From positions 1-64,000 of the forward strand of contig JAGVSM010000255.1 of assembly GCA_022494885.1 (NCBI GenBank): a DNA stretch of 64,000 bases. Direction: 5' to 3'. This stretch comes from Micrasema longulum. Its lineage: Eukaryota > Arthropoda > Insecta > Trichoptera > Brachycentridae. Below are positions 33,840-44,703 of this stretch, one piece after another (the first letter of the stretch is position 1; every line of letters begins with the position of its first letter). The translations under genes were made by a program, and so were the position numbers. The notes beneath the pieces are model-generated. The model was not told the origin of the DNA. It did no database searches and saw only the letters and a list, made by a program, of their open reading frames with translations.

Positions 33840-34028
33840 AATATAACCAGAACCCTGGACAAATGTTTTTGACCATGGACGATAACTGCTCTCAGGTATA
33901 AATCCTGGAGAAGGCAATCGAGTGGAGATATGTCCGCCTCGTTGTGAAGTGGTTGACGCGTCGTCTTCCATTAAAGAGGTCCTTTGTTTGATTTCTGACC
34001 GGGTGGAAACGAAAAATTTATTTAAAAT
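33840..34028 (+). mobile_element. SINE S2, 5' part (interrupted)
   Basis: Head CTCAGGTATAAATCCTGGAG and CAATCGAGTGGAGATATG, then the tRNA-like part GAAGTGGTTGACGCGTC with a B-box-like GTTTGATTTC, then TTTATTTAAAATG. It stops where the LINE at 34029 begins and resumes at 34396. Confidence 0.7.
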
Positions 34029-34395
34029 GTACGCACAAATGTCGAAATCCGTGAACTGTGTAAGGCTGAGACATGCATTATCGACAGAATTAAGAAAGGG
34101 GTGCTGCGTTGGTTTGGGCATGTAGAGCGAATGGATAGCGAAAGAACGACTAAAGGATCTACGATGCGAATGTTGATGGATGCAGAAAACGAGGAAGACC
34201 GAGAAAGACATGGCACGATCAAGTCCATCAAATACTTGTAGATAGACATGTCAAAAGTACGAATAATCGGCTTACGTGCATGAGAAGATGTATAAATGTA
34301 GAGGAAGCGAGGTCTGTATGCAAAGATAGCGTGATATGGCGTTCTATCTCCTCTGCTTATTCCTACGGGGAAACTGCGTGATGGTTTGTTTGTTG
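34029..34395 (+). pseudogene. LINE family E, short 5'-truncated copy inside a SINE
   Basis: Nearly identical to 28960-29337. CACAAATGTCGAAATCCGTG opens the match, then the blocks coding RWFGHVERMDSERT, a one-base loss near 34150, KTWHDQVHQ and the YPYGETA end (34350-34377), and a short TTG tail. It retains only the C-terminal ~115 codons and is frameshifted. It splits SINE S2, so it arrived later. Confidence 0.85.
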
Positions 34396-34535
34396 TTGAA
34401 TCGCGATATTTCATTGTTCGTAGACTAGCACTTAAAGCGTAAGAATAATCACCTTAACTTTATGTATCAGATTACCGAAATACGCTTCATTTGGTTTACC
34501 AATGCCGTGCCCTGTGCATGACTGGTGATGATGAA
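34396..34535 (+). mobile_element. SINE S2, 3' part
   Basis: CGATATTTCATTGTTCGTAG, then ACCGAAATACGCTTC and CAATGCCGTGCCCTGTGC. It matches the tail of the copy at 46180 and continues the SINE started at 33840. Confidence 0.65.
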
Positions 34536-34539
34536 TGAT

Positions 34540-35082
34540 GATTTGTTAGTAAACTTTAATCATTGTTATAGAAAGGGAGATTAATCCTCAAGTAACGGAT
34601 GTGTTTACGCGTTATAATTTTTATTTTTATAGCGCTTTTAAGGCGTAAATAAGATTAATTATAATATATATGGATCTTGTCCATTTAATTAGATCATTTT
34701 CATTCAATAAACAGGTTAAATCACATCGTCGAATAACTGGTTGCGATAAACAGCGAATTTAAATAAAATCAAGGCACCTGCTCCGCAGCCATGCCCATGG
34801 TCCGTAGAAGGGTGGAGTAGTTACGTTTTGGTGACCTCCGTGATTTTCTTATCTCACGTGCAGTCCTAGGATCGATAGCTAGCTACATCAAAAACCATAA
34901 AGATAATGAACAATAATTTCAGTACGTCCAAAGGTTTTTAGAGATGACAATTCAATCAGTTGGAGAAATTTCTTGTTTTTTTTGTGTGTTTTCAGTTTAC
35001 TGTTTTTAGATTTATAACTGGTTTCATGGCTCTCGCGACATTATAAGACTGGTGGCCAGTCTAGCCTGTGTGCAGACTAGCA
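34540..35082. other. Interval with no recognised gene
   Basis: Positions 34770-34880 are slightly richer in G and C (CTGCTCCGCAGCCATGCCC). No family is recognised. Confidence 0.4.
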
Positions 35083-37560
35083 ATTTTTATTTTATTTATT
35101 TTTATTTGGGAAATCAACAGTTCTTCATACATATTTAGCAAACAAACAGATATAGTGTATAAACTCAGAACTAATAACAGATTTTCACATAGTATACAAA
35201 GTTAGTAAAGAAAATATATTACATATAAAATAAATACATATAATTTATACATATAAAAATGTTATTCTCATGTACTCAATAATCAAAGAATTTTTTAAAT
35301 ATTTATTTTAAGAACATTAAGTTACTGTAAATCGGGCGGGATTAGGACAAGAATGCTTGAAGAGAGGATAAGGAGGGGAAGGGAGATGTACATATTTATT
35401 ATTATAATGTCTACTAAGTTACATAATGCGTTTTTAGTGTCAATTTTAAATCTGACAGAGTGATGTTTGTGTAATCTAAATTTTTCAATTTTGTATTGTA
35501 CACTGAAAAAGTCCTACGAAAAAAAGCATTTTTAACATACGATGTTTTACTTATTGGTACATGAAACAGGTGGTACCGTCTACAAATCCTGGCTGGCACA
35601 TGTATTGTTATTAAACCAAGCAGCTCTGTACAGTCAACATTCCTGTCATAATTTTGTAAAGCAGTAGTTGGTCCGCACACACTCTGCGGTATTGTAGAGA
35701 AATGATTCCATGGAAGGTGGAGGCAGTGAGGGTTGATACATAAGAAATACCGGTTTTGTATTTAAGGTACTTTATAAATTTGTTTTGAATATTTTCTATT
35801 CTACTTATATATATGGCATACCGGGGATTCCATATCTGAGATGCGTATTCCAAATGGCTTCTGACAAATGTATAATATAATGAAATTAGGGCCTTTGGAT
35901 TATCAAAGTGTTTACTCGTTCGAATTATGAAACCTAACATGCTCAATGTTTTGGAGGTAATTTTATTGATATGCGATTCAAAAAGTAGTTTTGAGTGTAA
36001 AACAATCCCCAGATCTTTAATTTTGTGCTTTCTCATTAGTACATTACTGTTTAGTTTGTAATCAAAATTAAGAATTTTTCTTTTCCTTGTGAATGTAACA
36101 CATACACATTTATTCATATTCAAAAACAGTTTATTTTCAATACAATAGTCATTTAGACAAGTAAGATCGTCTTGAATCATGAGGCAATCTTCTCGAGATT
36201 TAATTTTAGCGTATATTTTCATATCATCGGCATAAAAAAAAAATTTTAATAACGAAAGCAAACGTCAATGTCATTTATATATATATATTTATATATACAT
36301 CAAAAACTGAACAACTGTGGGTGGCTTCAGCCAGACGACAGAATTTGATTCAGGATACGGCTTTACCCAATGTAGGGAGTGCCATTTTACCCACCGTTAA
36401 ACTACTGGGAGTTTTACTCAATTCTGACCTATCTCTTGACGCTCAAATTAGTAGAACGATAAGTTCATGTTTCTACCAGCTGAGACAAATTAAATGCATA
36501 CGCAAAAATTTGCCGGTTGATGCCGCCCGTCAATTAATAAATGCGTTTGTAGTGTCTGGAGTCGATTATTGTAATGGTATCTATGCAGGTCTACCAATGA
36601 ACAAAATGACTCGCCTGCAATCTGTATTGAATGCTGCAGCGAGACTTATTTTCGGAATCTCTAAGTTCAGTCATATCACTCCACTACTTCGGGAATTACA
36701 CTGGCTAAGTTTTCCACACAGGGTCGAATACAAACTCTGTTGGCTTATGTATAAATCACTGCACAACTCTGCTCCTGAATATCTAAGGGAACTATGCATT
36801 CCAGATGAACAAGCTGACAGGCGTCTCACGCTTAGATCAGCTACGTCTACGGCGAGAGGAAAGGTTATTATACCTCTACGCAAATGGCGCACTAAATTTG
36901 GTGAGCGCGCATTTGCGGTCGCAGGCCCTATGGCATGGAATGCTCTCCCAGCAGAGGTGCGAGGCTGTGAAAGTGAAGTGATGTTTTGGAAAAAACTTAA
37001 AACCCACTTGTTCTCTAAATCATTTGAATAAATCCGTAGCACGTGATAACAAAATAAATTATTTTAATCAAATTACAAATTTAAAGCTTCAATTAAATTA
37101 ACTTAACAGTAGAATCACCATGTAAAGCGCCCTTGAGGTATTTTATTACGAAAATGGCGCTATATAAGTTATCCACAATAAATATATATATATATATATA
37201 AGAAATAATAGGGGACCGAGTAGACTTCCCTGGGGAACACCAGAGGAGATTTCTGCCCAGTCAGATTTATACCCACCAATTACTACCGATTGATATCGAT
37301 TACTAATATATGATATCAGCCAGCGCAGAAGATCACCATGTATACCTATAGCCAAAAGTTTGCGTTTTAAGACTGAATGATCAACTTTGTCAAAGGCTAT
37401 ACTGTAGTCAGTATATATAGCATCATTTTGGAAACCACTTTCCATTGTGTTTAAAATATCATTTGTAAATAAAGTAAGGTTCGTAACGGTCGAGCGTCCG
37501 GAGAAAAAGCCATGTTGTTGAGGACAGATATAGGATTTTACTGCATGGAATAATTTTAAT
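35083..37560 (-). pseudogene. Jockey-like LINE RT, split by a nested LINE
   Basis: Upstream part (37560-37199): FFSGRSTVTNLTLF, then TDYSIAFDKVDHSVLKRKL and SGVPQGSLLGPLLFLI, the conserved RT blocks leading into the palm. The reading should continue IYINDID; those codons appear at 36298-36266 on the far side of an inserted element. The downstream part then has the catalytic box FYADDMKIY (YADD at 36223-36234), NMNKCVCVTF, IKDLGIVLHSKL and LEYASQIWNPRY. Frameshifts lie near 36264 and 35640; after the second, the C-terminus ends at 35414. An A-rich AAATA tail follows at 35083-35110. Both catalytic Asp residues survive, but frameshifts and the insertion make it inactive. Confidence 0.9.
36299..37198 (+). 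mobile_element. CR1/L2-type LINE, 5'-truncated, nested in the Jockey-like LINE
   Basis: The longest open frame of the window. It starts in frame upstream of 36321 (KTEQLWVASARRQ) and runs to the stop at 37029-37031. It covers the region after the catalytic box: VKLLGVLLNSDLSL, VDYCNGIYAGLP, RLQSVLNAAARLIFG, HITPLLRELHWL, AFAVAGPMAWNALPAEVR and KKLKTHLFSKSFE. No frameshift or stop is present, so it is a fairly young insertion, though it lacks the catalytic domain. The 3' UTR has the GCGCCCTTGAGGTATT block and ends in (TA)n. It is plus strand within a minus-strand LINE, between the FLI and INDID codons of the host element. TA-rich flanks hide the target duplication. Confidence 0.9.
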
Positions 37561-37567
37561 GAGAAAT

Positions 37568-37950
37568 TTTACAATTTTTAATAGACCATCAAACGATGCC
37601 AAATTTTTTTAATTACGCTACGATGTTTTTAAGATTTGTAATATTTATATTATCCCACCCGTAACTTCACGCTTTCTCGTCGTAGAGTCCTGCTGATTGA
37701 TGAGTTGGCTTTCTCTAAACCGGAAATCTTTCACAAAACCTTATCATTGGTTAATTCGGAAGAACTAGCGACGTCGTTCAAACAAGTTTGTTTTTATTAA
37801 AATCCGTTTTAATATTTTTTTTCAATACATTTTCAAGAACCTTCTCCATACAATTTAATGCTCTTATTTTTACCACGCGGAAGGAAACATTTTTTTTTTC
37901 ATATCTTCCATCCAATTCACCGTAGCTCAGAACTTTCTCATTAGCACTTT
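37568..37950 (+). repeat. Dispersed repeat family C copy
   Basis: Starts TTTTTAATAGACCATCAAAC, has AAACCGGAAATCTTTCAC, GCGACGTCGTTCAAAC and AAGGAAACATTTT, and ends CCGTAGCTCAGAACTTTCTC. Confidence 0.75.
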
Positions 37951-37969
37951 TCAAGCGAATGTTTCACTT

Positions 37970-38040
37970 TGATTTTGCTAGGAATTGACCCCGGGACCTA
38001 AAACTTAATAGGTGAACGCGCTAACCACTCTTCCCTTTGG
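37970..38040 (-). repeat. tRNA-like SINE head (S2-type)
   Basis: Minus strand: GAGTGGTTAGCGCGTTCACC (A box) and TCCCGGGGTCAATTCC (B box), without the rest of the SINE. It lies between two family C copies. Confidence 0.55.
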
Positions 38041-38059
38041 TTTCTTAAAGTTTTGTTAT

Positions 38060-38255
38060 TTTTTTTATTACTCGTCGTGACGTGTTCTCTTCGATGAGTT
38101 CTACTGATTGGTGAATAAGCGTCACAACACCTTATCATTTGTTGATTCGAAATAATTAGTGACGTTCAAAGCAGTTCGTTTTTATTAAGATCATTTTTAT
38201 TTATTTTTTCACACATTTTCAAGAAACTTCGCCGTACAATTTAATACTTTATTAA
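38060..38255 (+). repeat. Dispersed repeat family C, partial copy
   Basis: CGTGACGTGTTCTCTTCG, CTACTGATTGGTGAATAAG, TTAGTGACGTTCAAAGCAG and AAGAAACTTCGCCGTAC. Confidence 0.65.
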
Positions 38256-39164
38256 AAAAATAAAAATAATTTGTTCACTAACTCTTACGGAATATAACAT
38301 TCATTTTACAAAAATAATATATCATTTTTTATTCATTCTCTGTAGTTGAGAATAATATTTTTTACATCTTTTGAAAAGTTTGTCCGAGTCTTTTGTTTAG
38401 TTTTGTCTGGTAGTTTATTGTATAATTTCAGTCCTTGATTTATTAGTCTCGATTATCCTTGTCTTGTTTCGGAATTTTGTTTGTGATTTTGTTTTGATAT
38501 TTTTGTAATTGTATCCATGTTTATTACTTTTTTTTCAAGCTTTAGTTCTTTGTCAATAATGATTTCAGTGGCTAAAATTTGAATCTATTTTTAGAATAAA
38601 AGTTAAAAAAGTTCATTAACATATAATTGTTTAGTTTTTTTAAAGAGTTCTTTAGCTGGCGAGATGGTGGTGGTGGTCATATACTAGCTTCAATATTTTA
38701 TTTTGCTGTCGTTGTAGTCTGTTTATGTCATTTTGGTTTCCTGTTCCCCATAGTTGTTGCTACGCGCAAGAAAACATTTTTTATATTCAATTCCCCTTAG
38801 CACTAAACTTCCTCGTTTAAATCTAGAAATGTACTGTCCAGGTAGTCAGTTATTTTGGATTTTTATTGGTTTCGCTAATTGAATTTGGCATCTGGTGCGT
38901 TGTTTTAGAATAAATTAATGACCTAAATACAAATAAGAAATGTTTTAAATGCACAACGTTTATAAACATTATTTTTTATAGCTCCTACAAAGTAGAAAAT
39001 CGATAATCAAAAAAATAAATTCAAATTCAAATCAACTGCTGTGCTATGTAAATAAATAATAAATCTACTGACATCGCAAAAAAAAAAAAACTTTTGTTTC
39101 TAGTTTCATTTTTGTTTTTTAATATTTTGAATTATTAAATTTACATTATGGAACCAGTAGATTA
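38256..39164. other. AT-rich interval with one family C fragment
   Basis: 38775-38825 keeps the 3' end of family C (AAGAAAACATTTTTTATATT, CTTAGCACTAAACTTCCTC). The rest shows no supported feature. Confidence 0.45.
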
Positions 39165-39722
39165 TTTATTTTTTTAAAGGGAAAACCCGCTAAGCTTCTA
39201 TTTTTAATTTTTTTTTTATCAATATTCCTACAGAGATGAGGTAGAATTTTTTCAAATTCAGGATTATCGATATTCGAGCGTTTACAGGGCTTATGACCTG
39301 TCATTGGCTGGGTTGAGTGGCCACTTTACGTTTTACAACATTCCCCATTCCGCTTATTAGCGAATATCGACACAGGTAACATTTTGATTCTTGTATATAT
39401 CTTATTAAATGAGAAAGCATTCACTAGCGTGTTGGAGCGCCATCTATGTATTGATATTGAAGTTAAGTATTTTTAATTAGCATATTACTTTATTCTATAC
39501 TATTATTACTATTATTACTTTATTCTATTATATTACTTCTATTTTTAAGCTTGTCAGCAGGTGGGATAGAAGGAATATTGAAGAAGGTAATGAAAAATAC
39601 ACAACGAAACCCGGACTAATTAAGTAAATATCTTTCTGGGATTTTTCTCCTGCAACTGGCGAGAATCGAACCCGCGACGCCAGTTTCACGGTTGACCGTC
39701 TAACCATTTGCGCCACGGCGCC
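39165..39722 (-). mobile_element. SINE S1 split by a later insertion
   Basis: Minus strand: GGCGCCGTGGCGCAAATGG with box B GGTTCGATTCTCGCC, then the body TTTTTCATTACCTTCTTC and CTATCCCACCTGCTGAC. After the 328-bp insert it resumes with TAGCGGGTTTTCCC and an A-rich tail (39180-39165). It matches the intact copy at 8418-8630 across the insert. Confidence 0.85.
39208..39535 (-). mobile_element. Family R retroposon inserted in SINE S1, 13-bp target duplication
   Basis: The insert is flanked by CTTCTATTTTTAA on both sides (39195-39207, 39536-39548), a 13-bp duplication of SINE sequence. On the minus strand it ends in a run of nine or more A. A long target duplication plus poly(A) is the mark of L1-like retroposition. 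The body carries the family R core (GTGGCCACTCAACCCAGCC, GACAGGTCATAAGCCCTG). Confidence 0.8.
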
Positions 39723-40490
39723 TTATTTTATTTATTTTATTGGGTAAACAAACAATATGTACAGAAATATTGACCATTTCTTTGTATATTAATGTAGGAG
39801 ACTCATGCACACGCCAAAAAAATTGTGTACACTTAAGATAATAATTTAAATTATGTTAAATATAAAAGATAAGAAAAAAAAGTGTATATTAATTTAAATA
39901 ATTTAATATCTGCTTCTCTTAATATTTATATGATTTTTAACTTAAATTTACGCGTATTGTCATAAAAAATATCAACCTCGGTAAATCTACTTACTAATGA
40001 ATTTTACTTTATTGTTACTTTATTATTACTTCATCGTTGAATATTTTAAGTGTCTTTTAAAATTTAAATTAAAAATCTAAAATAAAATGGTTTTTTAAGG
40101 TCCTATTAAATTGAAAAGTTTTAAAAAACTATATTCTTTTGGCAGTTTTGTAAGATAGTGATTTAAAATAGGTCAAAAAAATTATTTTATATATTTTATT
40201 TTTTCCGAAAAACATACAGTTTTTAACAATAAAATAAGAGGTATAAGATAGTAATTTAAAGCAATAAAACGAATTGCGAATTTCTCTGTTTTATTTATGG
40301 TTAATGCAGAAAAATAACAAGTCCTGAATTGAGTTCTGGAAATATTATGAATTATATGATTTATAAATAAAATACTTTATACATTTTTAAAAATATTTAC
40401 AATGCAGCAGAAATTCGCTTAATGAGCACCTCTCAAAACGAAAAAAACACGCACTGAGAGAAAGTGTTTTTTTAAAAAAAGTATTTGTCA
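39723..40490. other. AT-rich interval, nothing recognised
   Basis: No gene or repeat family is recognised. Confidence 0.45.
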
Positions 40491-40494
40491 AACT

Positions 40495-40640
40495 CAGCTT
40501 TATTATTTATTTTTTAATAGTATTATCAGCGCCATTATTTTTTTAGTTTTAAAATTACTCCACCTGTGACGTCACAAGTCATCTTCGGTGAGTTCAGCTG
40601 ATTGGTTGGTTGGTTTAGCGTAAAATGGCAAAATATCATT
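40495..40640 (+). repeat. Dispersed repeat family C, partial copy with TGACGTCA
   Basis: ATTACTCCACCTGTGACGTC runs into ACAAGTCATCTTCGGTGAG and TGATTGGTTGG. Confidence 0.65.
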
Positions 40641-40724
40641 TGTTTTTTTGACGATTGTAGTCTGAATTACTTTACGGGCTGTTTAACCCATCGCGGAATG
40701 CAGACTGTAAACATAAGTTAGAAG

Positions 40725-41508
40725 CATAGAATTAAGAATAGTCCAGAAGGAGCGCATAATCATATTTGAATACATCGGACTGTGTCCAATAATTCCCCCA
40801 CTTAGACACACTTTCGCTGCGCGCATACTTGAAGTCAACGAGTAATATTGCCACATCGAGAAGAATATAACCATAACACAAATATGAGGTAAAAAAAAAA
40901 ATGTTTTTATAAAGTTTTATTGTGCACTCGGAAACATTGATTGATACAACAGAGTAGATAAGTAAAGGGTCATTTAGTAAGAGTAATTTAATGAATGAAC
41001 TTTGACCTTAAAATATAAAACAAATTTTATTTAACATTTAACGGATATTTTTATATCATGTTAAATAATAATTTATGTTTTAAGATAATGTCGGCCAAAT
41101 GTGCACCACGGCGTTGTTTAATCCGAGGTTCAATTTTCATTATTTCTCTTATTATATGAGCAAAGTAGGTTAAAAAAATTTACTACCCTGGCAACACTAA
41201 CACAATTTCCATATTGTTTCTTCGACAATCTGACAGATGGAAAAATAATTCCATTTTTAAGTAATGCATTTGTGACAAACACATTCATTTGATAATTACA
41301 CATGAAATGTGATTGCATCCTGTTAGCAGTATTTCTATACTTTAAAAGGACATAAACGGCATGGTTAAATTCGAATCAGGAGTTGCGTACTGAGCGACGT
41401 CTACAAAGAAACTAATGGGTCAAAACGTAAATCTTCTCATTTATGAGTAGTTTAGTCGCCTTCTGTTTGATGTGCGTTTGCGGTTTCTGGACTATTCTTA
41501 ATTCTATG
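40725..41508. repeat. Region bounded by perfect 24-bp inverted repeats
   Basis: 40725-40748 is exactly inverted at 41485-41508 (TTCTGGACTATTCTTAATTC plus four bases). The 736 bp between hold two ~62-codon minus-strand frames that match nothing. It may be a DNA element with inverted arms or a coincidental pair of repeat fragments. Confidence 0.55.
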
Positions 41509-41691
41509 GTTAGAAGTTAATGAATAGAAAGCAGAAAGCTAATAAACTTCCGATTTATTCAGAAAAATAGGTCCATATTATCAGCAGAAGCCATATTCAG
41601 CAATCGAATTGCCCCTATTGATGGGTTAATTCTGACTTGCGTGCATGGCTTCTGGGTGTATAAAACAGTGCATGAGATCTCGCTCTAGTAG

Positions 41692-42091
41692 AATAGGGAA
41701 ATATCACGTTTCTTTTTATATTTTTTAAGTAATAAAGGTCTATAAAATACTATCCAGTAAAACTATTTTTTTCGCTAATTATTAGTAGCGTAAAAAATAT
41801 TTTTTAATTCCCGCAAAAACGATAATTTCATTAGCCACGCCCCTAATACGTCACGATTCGTGATATTTGTTCCGCCCCATTCATTTGTTGTCATGAATCT
41901 TGACGTCACAACTGTCAAGACCAAACATTTTATGTTTTTCTAGCGACGTATTTTTACTATTTTCTTTTTTACATTTATGCATGAAAACATTTCTCCACAA
42001 TATCCGTATTGATTTCGAAAATAAAATTAATTATTCTAAATCCATTTCATATGTTTTTATCGGTATTCGTAGTATGTGATATTTCTCTATT
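41692..42091. mobile_element. Inverted-repeat MITE, family M4
   Basis: Ends AATAGGGAAATATCAC and GTGATATTTCTCTATT are mirror images with one mismatch; length 400 bp. The internal GGTATTCGTAGTATGTGAT is inverted at the left end of the copy at 44704, so the two copies lie in opposite orientations. Confidence 0.85.
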
Positions 42092-42143
42092 ATAAGGAAA
42101 AAACACACTGATCTCTTTCAGTATATTTGGATTATATTATATA

Positions 42144-42511
42144 CAGGGTGTTCTTTAAACCCTGTCACGTCTGAAACCACGATGATCAGTATGGGCAAGA
42201 AGACAAATAAGCATTTTTAAAAAAATATTTAGAACGAAGAATTTTTTTAAAAGAAAATATACAAAAAACAAATGATTGCTTACTTCTGCAGGAGAGAAGC
42301 GAGGGGGCCGCAGAGGCGCGGTTAACTCTGTATCAGACCCCCCCTCCCCCTCGTTTCACCCCTGCAGAAGTAAGCAACCATTTGTTTATTTAAATATTTT
42401 ATTTTTGTAAATTTTATTCGTTCTAAAAAAATATTTTAATGTGCCAATATGTCTTCTTGCTCATCCTGACCATCGTGGTTTCGAATGTGACAGGGTTCAG
42501 AGAACACCCTG
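42144..42511. mobile_element. Foldback MITE, family M5, TA target duplication
   Basis: Element CAGGGTGTTC ... GAACACCCTG, 368 bp, flanked by TA on both sides. Arms extend through CCTGTCACGTCTGAAACCAC and pair along most of the element to the centre (GCTTACTTCTGCAGG and its inverse). A second copy is at 48102. Confidence 0.9.
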
Positions 42512-42534
42512 TATACTTCAAGAAATCAGCTTAT

Positions 42535-42745
42535 AGAAATGTTTCCCAAGAAAAAATTGACGACGAGATTCGAGTAACGTCGTTCAAAGTAGTTTGTTTT
42601 TACAAAATAAAAATCGTACATTTTTAAGAAACTTCGCCCTAAAAATTAATGTCCAATTTTTACCGCGCGTAAGAAAACATTTTTTTATATCCAATTTGCC
42701 GCAGCTCTGCAATTCCTCATTCTGCTCACTGAGCGAGGTTCCGCT
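42535..42745 (+). repeat. Dispersed repeat family C, 3' part
   Basis: AACGTCGTTCAAAGTAG, AAGAAACTTCGCCC, TTTACCGCGCGTAAG and GCAGCTCTGCAATTCCTC. Confidence 0.7.
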
Positions 42746-43415
42746 GTCCATTTTTTACTCCTTATCAATAAAGTCTAATTATAATAACACGACTCCACCT
42801 TCCTTCCTCGAATTTTTTAATTTGCATAAAGCTGAATCAAATAAATTGATTGCAATCATTTAGTTCACCTGTGGGCGACAAAACAACACACATTTATGCT
42901 TCTCCAACTAGTCCCCCCACCTACATGAGGCAGTAGATAGATATTTGTTTACGCATGAACAAAGTCTCAGCTTAATTCAAGAAGCCATGAATCAAATTTA
43001 ATTTCCTGTTCAGAGATTGTAAACATTCATGTCTTTTGCTACCCTTTTATTGAAGTGTCATGAGTTTTATTTATTTCTCCAAAATTATTGCGTATGGCAG
43101 TTTGCCAATACCATTACATTTTTACATTACTTTCAAGCTGTAATTATAATTCTGGGCCGTAACAATTTATTTAAAGCCTGGGGTATATCAAGAAGGACAA
43201 ACGACATTTATAGTATTTTATTGTTCCAATAATATAAACGTATGTTAGTAAGCAACGCAAACAATATTAATCGAATTGCCAATTACCGTTTACATAATAA
43301 TAAATAAATATATGCTATTTTATAAAATTTTACTCAGTCCACATACGGGCGGATAAAGAAAACAGTAATGTCTCAGAATCCTTTTGAAAAATAAAATCAA
43401 GTAAAGAAAAATCTA
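42746..43415. other. Interval with no recognised gene
   Basis: Short plus-strand frames (42594-42863, 43029-43232) match no family. Confidence 0.4.
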
Positions 43416-43419
43416 CCTC

Positions 43420-43484
43420 GTAATTTAGTGGTTGGCGCACTCGTCTACTAGTCTTGAAATCCTTTCCTAGGGATCAGACCCGGG
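43420..43484 (+). repeat. tRNA-like SINE head (S2-type)
   Basis: TAGTGGTTGGCGCACTCG resembles an A box; the B-box side (GGGATCAGACCCGGGATGC) is degraded. Confidence 0.4.
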
Positions 43485-44030
43485 ATGCACTTCCACGTCC
43501 ATGCACTTTGTAGTTGCAACACAATTAGTAATCTTGCTTCAATAGGTAAATGTTATCAACTATTAAATATCTAAATTTAGTCAATGGGGCCTAGAATTCC
43601 AACCATCCGTGTGCTCAGTAGCTGCAAGACCTGTTGTAATCTAACTTCTATTTTTATTTTAAAAAAAATTATTTCGTTTTTTTAAATATATCTTATACTC
43701 TAAACTTCATTGTCAAATAAAAAATAAAATAACGTAAATAGGGGCCAGATTTTTTAGTGTCCATGTGCTCTGTAGCTGCAAGACGCGTTGTAATCTAGCT
43801 CCTATATATCATAATCACTTTTTAGCATGAACGCTTTACAAATTTACTACTATGCTCAATGTTTATTTTTGTAAATTTATTGATAATTTTAAGTTGCTAG
43901 AATTTCATTCGTCCATGCACTTTGTAGCTGCAAGACGATTAGTTATCTAGCTTCAATAATTAAATGTTATTAACCATCAAATATCTCAATTTAGTAAATC
44001 GTCTCTAGAATTCCAACCGTCAGTCCAGTT
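43485..44030 (+). repeat. Repeat-module array (TGTAGCTGCAAGAC), four modules
   Basis: The motif TGTAGCTGCAAGAC or a close variant recurs four times at spacings of about 115-150 bp. Each is preceded by CGTCCATGYRCTYTG-like sequence and mostly followed by TAATCTAGCTCC-like sequence. The same modules precede an L2-type tail at 59270-59695. Confidence 0.75.
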
Positions 44031-44703
44031 AAGTAAGTCATTGTAGTGTTTAAGTTCATAGTATAGTATTCTTGACTGTCCTACGGTTGTCTTTGCTTTT
44101 TTAATGTAGTAGTGTTATTTTTGTCTGGTGTTATATTTCTGTATGTTTGCATTTTTGGTTAATGTCATCGTTCTGTATGTTTCCCAGTGCGATTTTTATC
44201 GTCTTAATTTTCGTCACGTTTTTTATGTCAAACTATTGTGTTTTTTCGTGCAGTTTAGTCGCGCAGTTTAGTCAGGTTGTGTAGGGTAAGTTGTATGTTA
44301 TTTAATAATTTATATTATTGTTTTTGCATCCTTTTTAAAAAATTGTCTGACAGGATGATGCGATGCAATAAAATACAATTAGATGTACTTATTGAAAGTA
44401 TGAAGGTAGTTTGTTTCACAATCACATAAAAATTAATAAATGACTCTTAAAAATAAATAGACAAATACGAGTATTTGTCAATCTCGATAAGTTCCATGAG
44501 GCCAAATTGATTACTTCAAAGATTTAGACAACTCCAAAATATTGTTTTTAACTACATAAATAATTTAATTTTGATTATTTTAACTTGTCAAATATTTGTA
44601 AGTGCGACCCAAAGCTTGTTTTCACTTTTTAAATATGTTTTTAGTAATTATGTTAAGTTCTCAAACGTTTTAAAGTAGAAATAGTAGTTATGCAGAATAA
44701 CGG
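44031..44703. other. AT-rich interval, nothing recognised
   Basis: No supported feature. Confidence 0.45.

Noticed and set aside
34900..34960. Further family R flank (CAGTACGTCCAAAGG)
   Set aside because: Only about 15 bases match and no R core follows.
36671..37042. 123-codon minus-strand frame, and the similar frame at 2187-2483
   Set aside because: Both are antisense shadows of the CR1/L2-type LINE; they resemble each other only because the LINE copies do.
43485..44030. CRISPR-like array
   Set aside because: Units are diverged, unequal in spacing, spread over three loci and joined to a LINE tail, in a eukaryotic setting.
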